Source of the DNA: Dirofilaria immitis
Lineage: Eukaryota; Nematoda; Chromadorea; Rhabditida; Onchocercidae
Assembly (NCBI GenBank): GCA_024305405.1
Contig: JAKNDB010000079.1
Coordinates: forward strand, 2,842,501 to 2,906,500
Reading direction: 5' to 3'
DNA: 64,000 nucleotides
Position numbers and translations under genes: made by a program. The notes beneath the pieces were generated by a model. That model was not told the DNA's origin. It saw nothing but the letters and a program-made list of their open reading frames with translations, and ran no database searches. Below, piece by piece: positions 1 to 12,100 of the stretch; the first letter of the stretch is position 1, and each line of letters starts with the position of its first letter.

Positions 1-1818
1 TATGCAAAAATTTTATTAAAAAGTATAATATACAAGAATACGAAAATTTAATAATTATTCTGCATAAAAATTAGCTCTTTTTCTTCAGGTAATATCAATA
101 TTACAAGTTAATTATTGAATCTTATCACTATTCAATTCATTTTATCAACTATTTGCAGCGATATAACACCTGATCTAATCATCGAAATATTAATACTTTG
201 TAATTTTGTCCTGTAACCGTTCATTTCTTCGTTAATTTTTTTCGTATTCAACAATTTGTTACTGTCACAGTTAATGATTCGTTCTGAGTTAACTTAAATA
301 AATGGATGCTTGAACCTTGAACTTAAATGACTGCTACTTTTTTAAATGCATTTTTTCATCTTTTGTGCTAGCTGCTCCATATCACTATTGTTATTGTAAC
401 AATTGACCTTTGTCAAACCTGTTTATAGCTATTTTTTATTTCGTTAAATTGACCTTTTCTCTTTGATTGAACCGCTTAATGGTATATCATTCTTTTTATC
501 AACACTGTTGTAATGTTTGCTTTATTTACCTATATACCTTTTACCCTTATTATACAAACAAATACTAATAATATTTTGAATTTGAATATAAATGTCAACC
601 ACCCTGCATCATGTGAAGAGATCTTTTTAACATTTCTGATAAGAAGTTTGAATCATATTTTTGATTTTAGTTTGATTTTTAATCTGATACAGGCAATAAA
701 TGATAATATCACTGAAATATAAGCCGTAACAGTATGATTTAACAATTTATCAATGCTACTGATAGTATGATATTCATCTTCTTCATAGAATTATCAAAAT
801 TAAACAGTAAATTATGATAAATTTTCAAATGATTTTACGATGTTTAGAATAAATAAATAACATTTTATACATTCCACGATAACTTCATTTTACAATTTTC
901 CAAAAATATACATATTGTTAAGCCAACTAACTTACGTTCATTTTAAAAAAATTCATTTCCATTAATGGAAATATAATTTGTATGTTGATTGATAAGTTAG
1001 ACAATTACAATTATCAATTAACTGATTAGTAAAGTATTAAAGATTCATTCTTCATTCGATCGACAAAGCTTTTTTTTTTATTTTATACTACTCAAAGATA
1101 AACTTTATGTCCTATCTTTGTCTAATCGATAAGTTATTCGAACAAATTTAGATTAAAAAAGAAAATTAAAATAAGCAAATTATTTAATAAAGTTTTATAA
1201 CTTTATTAAATATAAAAAAAGTTAGCGAAAAAAAACATTTTTAAAATATTTTTATTAATAAAATACATTTTATAATGTCAAATTTTATTATAAATAATCA
1301 CATCATTTCATTTTCATATCATAAAATTCCAATTATAAATATTGATAAGATATAATCGATAAATAAATTTTTCATAACTATTACTTCTACAATGCTATTA
1401 CTTCTATCAATTTTTTATAGTCACTGTTCCTACAGTTTTCTACAATCAACATTTCTACAGTATTCTTTAGTTAGTATTTTTATAGGCAAAGATTTTTGCA
1501 AATAAAATTTCTACAGTACCAATTCAATTACAGTATTTAATTTTTTTCAGCTTCTTCCAGTCTTAATGCTTGTTTGCTCTTAGTATTAATTCTTCGTTTC
1601 AACGCGTACTTTCATCAAAAATTCAATGCTTATCGCTTATTCCATTTGTAGTTATAGCCATTTCAATATTTCGATTTTAGTTTCATTTCAAATTAATCCT
1701 CGATTTTTAATTTCTTTCATTATATCCTTGTTATCATTCCGTACTCTGGGATTTAAAGAATTATGAAAACTATTAGTTAAATTTTAATTAATAAATCATT
1801 TAGCACCTGGCATCACAA
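1..1818. other. AT-rich non-coding stretch
   Basis: No coding exon with conserved protein similarity could be recognised on either strand. The sequence is AT-rich with short homopolymers and no obvious tandem array. It could be intergenic, or an intron or UTR of a gene starting left of the window. Confidence 0.5.
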
Positions 1819-1892
1819 GCCTGAGTAGCGCAGTTGGTTAGCGCGTCAGTCTCATAATCTGAAGGTCGTGAGTTCGAACCTCACCTCGGGCA
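1819..1892 (+). tRNA. tRNA-Met (elongator, anticodon CAT)
   Basis: A 74-nt cloverleaf is visible. The acceptor stem GCCTGAG pairs with CTCGGGC (one T-G wobble), followed by discriminator A at 1892. The D arm is GCGC...GCGC. The anticodon arm has loop CTCATAA with CAT at 1853-1855, and the T arm is GTGAG-TTCGAAC-CTCAC. Internal A-box (TAGCGCAGTTGG) and B-box (GGTCGTGAGTTCGAACCT) pol III promoter elements are intact. The arrangement matches eukaryotic elongator tRNA-Met rather than the initiator type. There is no intron, and the CCA end is not encoded. A T-run follows at about 1936-1945 and could serve as terminator. Confidence 0.97.
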
Positions 1893-2829
1893 TCTCTCGT
1901 TTTGCTTCTTAATTTTAATTTTTAAATCTTACTCTTTTTTTTTTAGCATATTCTTACCACATTCTTTATATAATGCGATATTTTGCAAATACAAATATAT
2001 GTCCAGCATGGATATAATGAATCACATTTTCTCGACATTCATGATAAATTTCAATTTATCCAAAGTCATGTTTATCTCAGTCCAATTCATACTTAATTGA
2101 GAATTTTGAAATAAATAGAAGATGGATGGATGGATGGTTGGATAGTATGGAATTTTTGATGAAGCAATTTTTCTTCATTTATGTACTTTTTCTCGTGTAT
2201 CACGTATACGTAAATCAATCAATTTGTCTATTCGTTTTGTTTGTTTTATTGGTAAACAAAATTGGATAAGAAATGAAAAGGAAAGATGGCAATATACAAA
2301 GTTTAGTTCATACTTAACTTTCTCATAGTGTACTTTTTTTTTTTTTTTCATTTTATTTAACATTCGTTTTTATTGTTTACTTTAAGCAATCGTACAGTAA
2401 TTATTATTTTTGTCTATATGAAATAACTCAATACTATCTGTTTACATGTGTATTCCCACTTTCTTATCATTGATCATATTTATTTTATTTATTGTTATAA
2501 GTATTTACGTGTATATTATCTTAGCCATTTCTTCAAGTACAATTAAAATTTTATTTTTCTTCAAAATATGCAAATTATTTATTAAAAAAGTTGTCTAATA
2601 TTTTAGAATATAAAAATAATATAACATTTATTATTTACCAAAATTACAGTAATATTTTGGTAAATACGTTTTCTAATACTTTCAATTATTATTCTCATTT
2701 CTTAATGAACGATTAATTTAAGAATTTATTAAGAAAATTTCAAAAGTTTGAAAATTCTTCAAATTCCAAAGATTAAAATTATCACTAACATTATTTTTAA
2801 TTCAATTGAGAACATCGATAATAGAAAAT
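1893..2829. other. AT-rich spacer
   Basis: No gene recognised. It contains a short GATG-type tandem (2121-2137) and AT-rich low-complexity DNA. The open frame on the minus strand at 2175-2363 has lysine-rich low-complexity content and no recognisable motif. Confidence 0.5.
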
Positions 2830-2925
2830 TTAATAGTATGTGTCTGATTGTCGTATTATTGTTAACCCACCAGGAGGCATTTTGATATATCGTAAATGCG
2901 GCCCCTCGGTATGTGCCAGTATTTG
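2830..2925. other. Exon-like GC-richer island (uncertain)
   Basis: An island of more balanced composition in AT-rich DNA. On the plus strand one frame reads VNPPGGILIYRKCGPS and runs into a donor-like CTCG|GTATGT at about 2908. On the minus strand AAAATGCCTCCTGGTG could start a short first exon (MPPGG) before a GTTAAC donor-like site. Neither reading links to another recognised exon, so this is a candidate only. Confidence 0.2.
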
Positions 2926-3253
2926 CATCCTTTTGTCGATTAAATCATCTGTAATAAAAATTATTCGAAATTACTCCTATTACTATCGATATTTATCAAA
3001 AACCTTTTAACCGAATATGCTTACATTTGATGTTATATCAAATTTTATCAAAGAATGATATCATCGGTATCGGTATCATTTAATACTTAAGGAAACAGAA
3101 TGGATTCAGAAAGCCTTCTCATCTTTTGCAATATAAATTTAAACCATTCTTTAAATTTATCCTTGAATTTATCAGTCTATCAAATCGATCTCCATTCAAT
3201 ATCAGTTTATCAAATCTCGATCCCTATTCAAACATCTTGGCTATTTATAGTTA

Positions 3254-3305
3254 TGGATCCATCTACAACGCATGATATCTCCGCCCTGCAATGTTGTTGC
3301 TATGT
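3254..3305 (+). other. Candidate small first exon (uncertain)
   Basis: Reads MDPSTTHDISALQCCCY from an ATG two bases after a TTTATAG acceptor-like site and ends at a GTAGGT donor-like site. Composition is less AT-rich than its surroundings. It could be a 5' exon of an alternative transcript of the kinase gene downstream, but the 5947-6017 segment has stops in all frames, so no continuous coding join to 6018 is visible. Confidence 0.2.
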
Positions 3306-3339
3306 AGGTCAAGTTGAACATCATTTCTATTATTAAATT

Positions 3340-4770
3340 TGTAAAATTTCATTGTATTTCTTATTATCGCTACTTATATCGTTTTCGCTTTGATTTTTGA
3401 GATGATTTTTTTATATTATCAAATCATTGTTATTTGTATAGTATTCCTATTCTCAAAAACTTAAGTCTATAAGATTTTTTCTTATTTAATGTGTCAAATA
3501 AGTCAAGGTCAGATTATGATCAATTATTATATAAAGGTCAAATAAGTTATCTGATAATAGGTATAAGTTATATTCAAAAATAGTATATAATTATTTTGTT
3601 AAAACTATAATGGAAAAAAAAAGCCAACAAATCATTTTATTTCATTTCTTTTTTTTTCACATTTCTATTTCAGTCATTTTAGGAGACTAATTTGTCAAAC
3701 AATCGAAATTAAATAAATTTATTTTGCCAAAAGTAATTTATCTAACTTTAAACTTTTTTTCAAAATTATAATAACACTGTGTAGATTGCATAAATGTGAC
3801 ATTGATTTCTTTTTTTTTTTTATTTTTTCAACTTAAAATAGCAAATAGAATTCATTTACTGTTTGCTAAATGTAGCTCATCTTACCTGTCCTACTATAAT
3901 ATAAAAGGTGTGTAATTCGAATAATTTTTTAAAATAGCTCGTTTGAATTTTTATAAATTTCATCAAATTGATTGATGAAATTTAGTGATTCTAATCAATT
4001 TCTATCAATTCTAAATATTTTATCAGATTAATTTATCCGATCATTGATGTAATTGCCATCAGCATTTTAGTAGAACGTCTGATTACAATTGATATCAATA
4101 TCGATACATCTCATTTTATGCGTCATCAATCAATTAAATGAGTTTTATTAATGCAATCAGCATCTAATTTGGTAACTATTAAATTGTTGACCACTTCAGC
4201 AATTTCATTCATTCATTCAATTCAATTCATTCATTCAATCGTTCTTGAATTGATGACCAAGCAAGTGGTTCAATCAATAAATTTATGTTCAGAACTAAAA
4301 AAAAAAATTTTTTTCTCCATTTCTTTTTTCTCTTATATTTTAATCACTTCAAGAATAATTTCAGGAAGTAATTTATTCAATTTTACCCGTTTTTTTTTCT
4401 TTTGAATTAAGGCAACATTACATTAGCATTAACAGACAGAATTCAATTTTCTTTTTCAACCTAAAACGATAACAGACAGAATTCAGTTTTTTTTTCAACT
4501 TTGAAATAATAACAGACAAAATTTGTTCACTGTTTTAAACATTCATTATATCATTCAATTGTTGAACTTTTTTTTTTTTTTTTAATTTTAAAATTATTAC
4601 ATTTTGCTCTTTTCATTTGTCTTACTTTTATCAAATATAAGTTTTATCTGATCTGTGATTTAATTATGTGTTGAGTGGGTTTTCAAACAATTTTTATTAA
4701 ATTTCAATTGTATCATTTATTTGTAGTAAAATAGAATAATAATAATGAATAGCATATGCATTTATTGTTT
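3340..4770. other. AT-rich non-coding stretch
   Basis: No conserved coding sequence seen. Several open frames here are low complexity. A short repeated phrase 'aacagacagaattcaattttctttttcaac' type occurs near 4431, 4471 and 4511 (three degenerate copies, about 40 bp apart). Confidence 0.45.
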
Positions 4771-4778
4771 CAAATCGT

Positions 4779-5015
<237 letters not shown>

Positions 5016-5285
5016 CACTATCTATAAATAATAATAACATCGAGATAAACATAGTCCATTTGATCGATGACTATACATTACAGTTTGGCGTGTTGCATGC
5101 AAAGCGAATGATAGTTTTAGAAGAATCGAAAAGAGAAACCAGTTCCATTCATCTTTAATGATTGTTGGACTTATTACTGAAATTGTTTGCCAGTTTGCAG
5201 TCTTCAAATCATCCCAAGCACTTCCCATCCGCGACTAACAAATAACACGATGATGTACCTCCTTTTCCATCAACTGTACAAAACT

Positions 5286-5420
5286 TATCATCATCATCAT
5301 CATTATTATTATTATCATCATTATCATCATCATCATTACCTTAATTATCATCATTGCTATCATTATCATCATCATTATCGTTATCACCATCATTATTATT
5401 GTTATTATATTATCATTATC
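5286..5420. repeat. (ATC/ATT)n trinucleotide microsatellite
   Basis: Imperfect tandem CAT/ATC/ATT triplets. The overlapping open frames are His/Tyr- and Ser/Leu-rich artefacts of the repeat. Confidence 0.9.
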
Positions 5421-5940
5421 AATATTTGTCTAAATTTTTGTTCAATCCATATATATATATATCAAAATTGCTTTTTCACATCAGCTTATACATTTCCATC
5501 AATAGCAAGTTTTTTTTTTGTCGTTTAATTTTTTTTTTTTATTTCCTCTTTTAAATTTATTTGTCAATGAATGATGATGAAAGCTATCTCTTACCTGTTG
5601 CTTTATGTTAAAAAATTATTGTGTAATATTACGAAATTTTAATGATAGTATTGAAAATAACCTATCTATTTGAGCAATAAAACTAAATGATGGCAGGTAT
5701 ATTTTTATTTTTAGCAAATATCAAATATGTTTGATAAAATATTAACAAAATTTTGTCTAATTGTACATTTTCCTAAAATATTTCAAAAATAAAAAAAAAA
5801 TGATTACAAGTAATTTTACATGATATTGATTGTTAAATCTGATAAAAACTTTAAGGAAATGGAACTTTTTTTTTTTTGCGTTTTTACTACTTTCATTTCA
5901 TTCTCTTCTAACATTGATAATTTCCGAAATTTTAATATAT

Positions 5941-5947
5941 TTTCAGG
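5941..5947 (+). promoter_or_regulatory. Splice acceptor upstream of dkf-1 exon 1 (cis or trans-splice site)
   Basis: TTTCAG|G is a canonical nematode acceptor 71 nt before the start ATG at 6018. All three frames between 5947 and 6018 contain stops, so the segment 5947-6017 must be 5'UTR. That fits spliced-leader addition or an upstream non-coding exon. A 12-codon upstream ORF starts at 5951. Confidence 0.5.
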
Positions 5948-6017
5948 ACGATGATTGTAAGTCTTATCAGTCTTATGAATAATTCCTGAATTCATCATTA
6001 ATCCTTATTTCGCACTA

Positions 6018-6179
6018 ATGAATAATTTAATTTTGAATACTATTGATAATTCCGGTATTAACGGTAATAATGATGATGTAGCAATAATGGATACTTGGGA
6101 AGATCGACGGATATCGATAACGCTTCAATATGGCTCATTAAAAGAAGTATTGGTGCTTGAACGATCTAATAATCCACAG
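6018..6179 (+). CDS. dkf-1: dkf-1 exon 1
   Basis: Starts [12 protein letters not shown] and ends [10 protein letters not shown] at CAG|GTTAAT, phase 0. Residues 1-54. The segment [20 protein letters not shown] begins the ubiquitin-like dimerisation domain typical of PKD N-termini. Confidence 0.85.
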
Positions 6180-9100
6180 GTTAATTATTTTTATTTTAAT
6201 TATATGAAATGCTCAATATTACATTTATAATGATGAACAAGTCAATTAATTAAATTATTTATATAAATCTGAAAAGTGATTCGAGAATTATGAGATTTTT
6301 CTCGATGAGATTGTTGTAGGCGGATATATATCACAATATTATTATTATATTGTTGTCATATTCCGGAATATTTTAAGCTCAAATTATGAATAATAAGAGA
6401 GAGATGATAATTTAATATGTATTATTTAATACTAATAACCCATCTATCTCAAATATAATTTTTCTAAAAAGCATAAGTTTTGATTGTTAGAAGAAAATTC
6501 CATAGATTTATTCATATTTGAATAATTTGACAATAATTACAAAAAATTTGTAACCAATTTTTAATTTTTACTATTACAATAATAAAGTGATATTTGATTT
6601 TCTTATACAAATAAATTTTAATGATAATTTAAAAAGAATTAAACTTTTTTAATTTCTTATTTTAGCAATTTGAATCACTTTGTCAACGTGCTAGACAAAT
6701 GGCTGAAAAACATTATGATGGTAAATTAGCAAATAGTTGTGAATTACATTTATTCAGACATGATTATAATTCACCAAATATGCTTCAACATTTAACTTCT
6801 ATTGCACAATTGGTTAGATATTTAATTTTTTTAATTCAATTACTCAAATAATTAATTTAATATTAATTACTTTATTCTATTATTATATCATTTTAATATA
6901 AAATTTGAAATTATAAAAATTTCTAAATTATCATTTTGGAATTATAACTTAGCAGTTAATTATAATTTTGATATGTTTTAATTGGTAATTTTTATGATTT
7001 TAAATTTTAAATTAACAAATCACTAAATTGTATTTTTATGACTTTAGAAAGTGAATTTAAGGATAACGGTTGTTGTATCGTTAGAAATAATTCTGATAGA
7101 TTTTTATTATTGCCTTTTTTTTTTTTGAAATATTTTATAGATGGCTTTAGAAAGAAAGTAAATTTAAGGATAATGGTTGTATCATAGAAATAATTCTGAT
7201 AGATCGTAATGAACGACCAACACGTCCTCATGTTCTTTCTGTTACATCATATATAACTCCAACATTTTGTGATTATTGTGGTGAAATATTGGTTGGATTA
7301 ATTAAACAAGGTTTACAATGTGCCAAATGCCGGTAAATAATTTATATAAATAAACTTTAAAAAGTTTTAAATTTTTATAAATACTAATTTTTTCAAAAAT
7401 TAAAAGTTTAATAGTTTTTAAATTTAAATTTGAAAAAAAAAAAAGAAGAAGAAAGTTCCATTTTTTTCTTTTTGTAGATGTAATTTTCATAAAAATGTGC
7501 ATTTGCGCCAAGGAATAATTGTGCCAAAAATAATTTAACTTCAAATCTTCCAAGTACAGCATCTACAGGTTTATATATACTTCTTTCTTTTCGACTATAT
7601 TTTCTTTCTTTTTTATCATTTTGATAAAAGTCAAATAATATCAATGGATTAAATTTATTTATTTGAAAAATTGAATTAACTCGAATTTTATATATTTACT
7701 TAATAAATAATTAATTAATTAAATTACTATTATTTATAGATGATCTTCGATGTCAACAAGATGCTGCATTTGCATTACCACATACATTAGCTGTACATAA
7801 TTATAAAACATTAACCGTTTGTAAAGTATGTGATAAAATGTTAATTGGCCTAATGAAACAAGGATTACGTTGTCGTGATTGCAAGGTTTTATTTCAAACT
7901 TTTCAAAAATTTAATATTTAATTTTGATTACTCATCGCTTATTTTTGAAGACATTCAATTTTCTTCCGATACTTAATTTAATCAATAAAAAAAAGATTTT
8001 TTACATTTTTATTATTTATTTGTTAAATTATAATCATTTTACATAGAGAAATGAAAAGATAATTTGATAAATTTGATTATATATGAAAGGGCTTATTTAT
8101 GCCAAAATTTGAATATTTTTATAAATTTTATTTCTAAAATTTCTAAAAGTTTATTATCATTTAACAATCATTTTAGGTTAATGTCCATCGGAAATGTGCT
8201 TCATTGTTACCGATGAATTGTCAAATAGCAGATGGCGCTATAACACCATCATTTGATCAATTGAGTGTTGATGATGATACAGCGTTAATTTCGACAGCAT
8301 ACGATGATGTTGCAACACATGAAGGAAATGATTCAATGATACCACTTGCTCGATTACCAGGTTTTATAATTTTTTCAAATTTTCATTTCCTTTAATCTAT
8401 GGATTAATAATTAATTGAATCTAATCATAACATTTTACCATTTTAAAGGACAAGCATCAACAAGAATTACTAATCGACAACCAACAGTTGAAGGATGGAT
8501 GGTCCATTTTATGCTTGATCAACCGGAACGACGTCTTCGACATTATTGGATTCTTAGTGGTGGTGCTATTAATATGTATAATGAATATAATGATGGTAAT
8601 TAAATTCATAATTATTCATTTAAATTTATTAAAATATTATAAATATAATCATTGGTAAATTTTTATTTTGTAATAATTAAAACTTTATAAAATTTCTTTA
8701 TTAGCATCAATTTAGAAATATAAAAATTTTTATTTTAAATAGGCGTGAATCCACATCGCATTTATCGAACTATTCCACTTGGTGGCATAATGGTATTAAC
8801 ACCATATAATGGACCTCCAATTCATTCAAAGTATGCTCCCTTATATATATTTTAAAAAGATTGCAAATGATAAAGTTAATCAGTCAGCTGAAATGATTTG
8901 AAAAGATGGAAAAAAAAAAGAAAAAACATATCAAACACTTTGAAATTATTCTATACCATGAAAGTTTTGTTTCCTTTTGATTCAAAATGATGCAAAAAGG
9001 TGGAATAAAATAGTAAAAGAGCAATTTATTCTCACTCAACAACTTTATTGCACACTTTTCTTTTTCTTTCGATAATTTTGATTTAGCAATAAGATTTTAA

Positions 9101-12100
9101 AAGAATTTCCAATTATTTTATCAATTTCGAATTTCAAAAATTAAAAAAATATATATATATATTCTATTCATAGATTCAAAAAAGAAAAAAATATTCTATT
9201 CATAAGATATTCTATTCAAAAATATTCTATTCATATAAGATTACGAATTTTCAATTATTTCTAATATATTTTCATATATAAACATAAATATCGATAGAAT
9301 TTTGTAATAACTTTTATGTATTTAAATTTGAAATTTCAAATATAAATTTACAGCTTTCCTGCTCATTGTTTTGAAATTCGAACAACATCACATATGGTAT
9401 ATTGCGTCGGTGAAAATTTAGATGTATACGGTGCACCACCATCAAAAGTACCACGTCATACAAATGGAAAAAGTAATTCGAATGCACAAATGTGGTTTCA
9501 GGTAATTTTTAATTTCAATTACGTAATTTCATCAAATTTTGTTTATTAATTTTTGAAGAATTTTAAATAAATTCAATTTATCTTTTGAAATGGATTAAAA
9601 GATATATATGGTATTTTTTTTTTTTTAAAAAGATATAGAAAGGAATAATCAAATATCTCTGTAATTGAGGTTAAAATTTTTGCATCAAAATGATAGACTA
9701 CATTTTTTTTTTTTTTTTTATAGACTTTGCAACAAGCGTTACGACCACCATCATCTAGAAATGATTCATCGAATACGGAACCAGCATTGCAATTCACTGA
9801 ATTATATCAGGTTAATTTTATTCAAATGAATCAATCCTTCAATTGTTATTCAGTAATTTATTATTAAACTATTTTATTTTGCTAAATAACAATTAAATTT
9901 TATATGCTTTTTAACTCAATTTTTCTGAATTTTTAATATTAATTTCTTACTTCCAGGAATTTTGAAATTAGCATAAAAAATTTAGGAATAATATTCAAAG
10001 AAATTTTTTCATCATTAATTTAGAATGAAACAAAGATAAAAAAAAAATTTTTTTTTTATCAGATTTTGAGTGATAAAACGCTTGGATCCGGACAATTTGG
10101 TACGGTATATGCAAGCATTCATCGACAAAGTGGACGTGAAGTTGCTGTAAAAGTATGATTTTAGATGATCAAAAATTTCAACTTCTATCTTTTTCTGGCT
10201 TAAATTCGTCACCTAACTTTTACTTATTTTCTGACCTAATTTTTATCTTTATTCTTTACTTTGTTAGCAATCATAATCAAAGGATACATAGTAATTTACT
10301 TAAGAAATCATTAATACTACGTTAATGATAATGTATATAGCTAATTAGTATTGTATAAATTTTGGTAGATAACAAAAGTAAGTTTAGATAGATAAGCTTA
10401 TTCAATTTTTTTCTTTTTTTTTTTCAGATATTAAAATGTAAATGTTGGTTGTATTTTGGAATGTTTTATTGAAAGATAAAGGCAATTATAAGAAAATGAA
10501 AAATATTCAAGAAATTCTAAAATACAATTTAGGTAATAGCAAAAGATCGATTTTCAAAAAATCATCAGCTGGAGTGGAAACACTACGAAGTGAAGTAGCA
10601 ATTCTGCAATCAATTAGTCATTGTGGCATTATTAAGTTAGAATCGATGTTCGAAACAAAAGATAAAATTTTTGTAGTGATGGAGAAAATGAATGGTGATA
10701 TGTTGGAAATGATTCTAAGTCAGGTAGTATATATAAGTATATCTATTGAAAGAAGGTTTGATGGATTTGAATAAATCATAAATTAGTCGAAAATTTTCGA
10801 AAGTTATTATCACTGAAGCTGTTATCTTTTGTTGATAATAAAATGCTACTATTTTAATATTTGCATTATATCAAATAATATCATTCGTCGCGAGAAATGC
10901 TCAAGCTTAATATTGCATATTTGCAAAAGAAAAATTAGAAATATTTTAATTTAGAAATATTTCGTATTTCGTTGTTAGAATTTTATATTTTTAGCTTACT
11001 TTTAGGCTGCTGGTCGCCTGGATGAACGAGTTACCAAATTTTTGATAATGCAAATTTTATGCGCCCTACGATATTTACATTCGAAAGGAATCGCGCATTG
11101 CGATCTCAAACCTGAAAATGTTCTATTATCTGATCTCGTCAATGCTTTCCCTCAAACAAAACTATGCGATTTTGGCTATGCTCGATTTATCGGTGATGCT
11201 CAATTCAGGTAATTTTATATTTCATCTGAAAATTTGATTTATAAAAATATTTAGATGTTTACTATATTATTATTATAAGTATAAAAATGATTAACATATT
11301 GCTTTAGAGAAATACAAATGTGACGTTAATTTGTGCGATGACAAATTACTATAGATGAAATGAAAAAATTATTAAAAAGTTGCATGATATTTTCAGGAAA
11401 ACTATTGTTGGTACTCCGGCTTATTTAGCACCAGAAGTTCTTCAAAAGCGAGGTTAATTTTAAAAGAAGGAATTTTTTTTTTCAGTTTTTCAAATCACTA
11501 TTTATTTAATTACTTTTTGTTTTCTTCATTATTCATATTTTATGCTTTTAAATGATTTATTCACCTTATCTACTATTATCTTCTATCGCTTATTATGCTA
11601 ACTAATACTTACCTTATTGTTCATTTCTTTTTCCTTAAGATTTATGAATTGCTATCATTTTTTTTACTTAAATTTTTAATTATAATTTATAGGCTATAAT
11701 AAATCACTTGATATGTGGTCTGTTGGTGTGATAATTTATGTAACACTTAGCGGGACATTTCCGTTTAATGATGGCGAAGAAATTGCCGAACAAATACAAA
11801 ATGCTGCATTTATGTTTCCAGCAGAACCATGGCAACAAATATCACGTGAAGCTATCGATTTAATACAACGATTACTTAAAGTAAAGGTAATATAATTATA
11901 CCGTAGTGTTCAAAATTCAAAAATGATGTAATTTCTTAGTGTATTGTTTATGTGGCAGTTGATACTTAACAGTCAGTGATTCTAGATTGAAGAACGTTTA
12001 TCTATCGATGAATGCATGAAGCACGAATGGTTAGATGGAGAACAAGTGTACATGGATTTAAGACGATTGGAATTGCAATTAGGTGGAGAACGATACCTGA

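Noticed and set aside
8204..8395. Separate small protein starting at [11 protein letters not shown]
   Set aside because: It is internal to dkf-1 exon 6 (end of C1b).
10442..10774. ATG-initiated 110-residue [13 protein letters not shown]...
   Set aside because: Its first half is intron sequence between the microexon and exon 13 of dkf-1; only the second half is real coding sequence.
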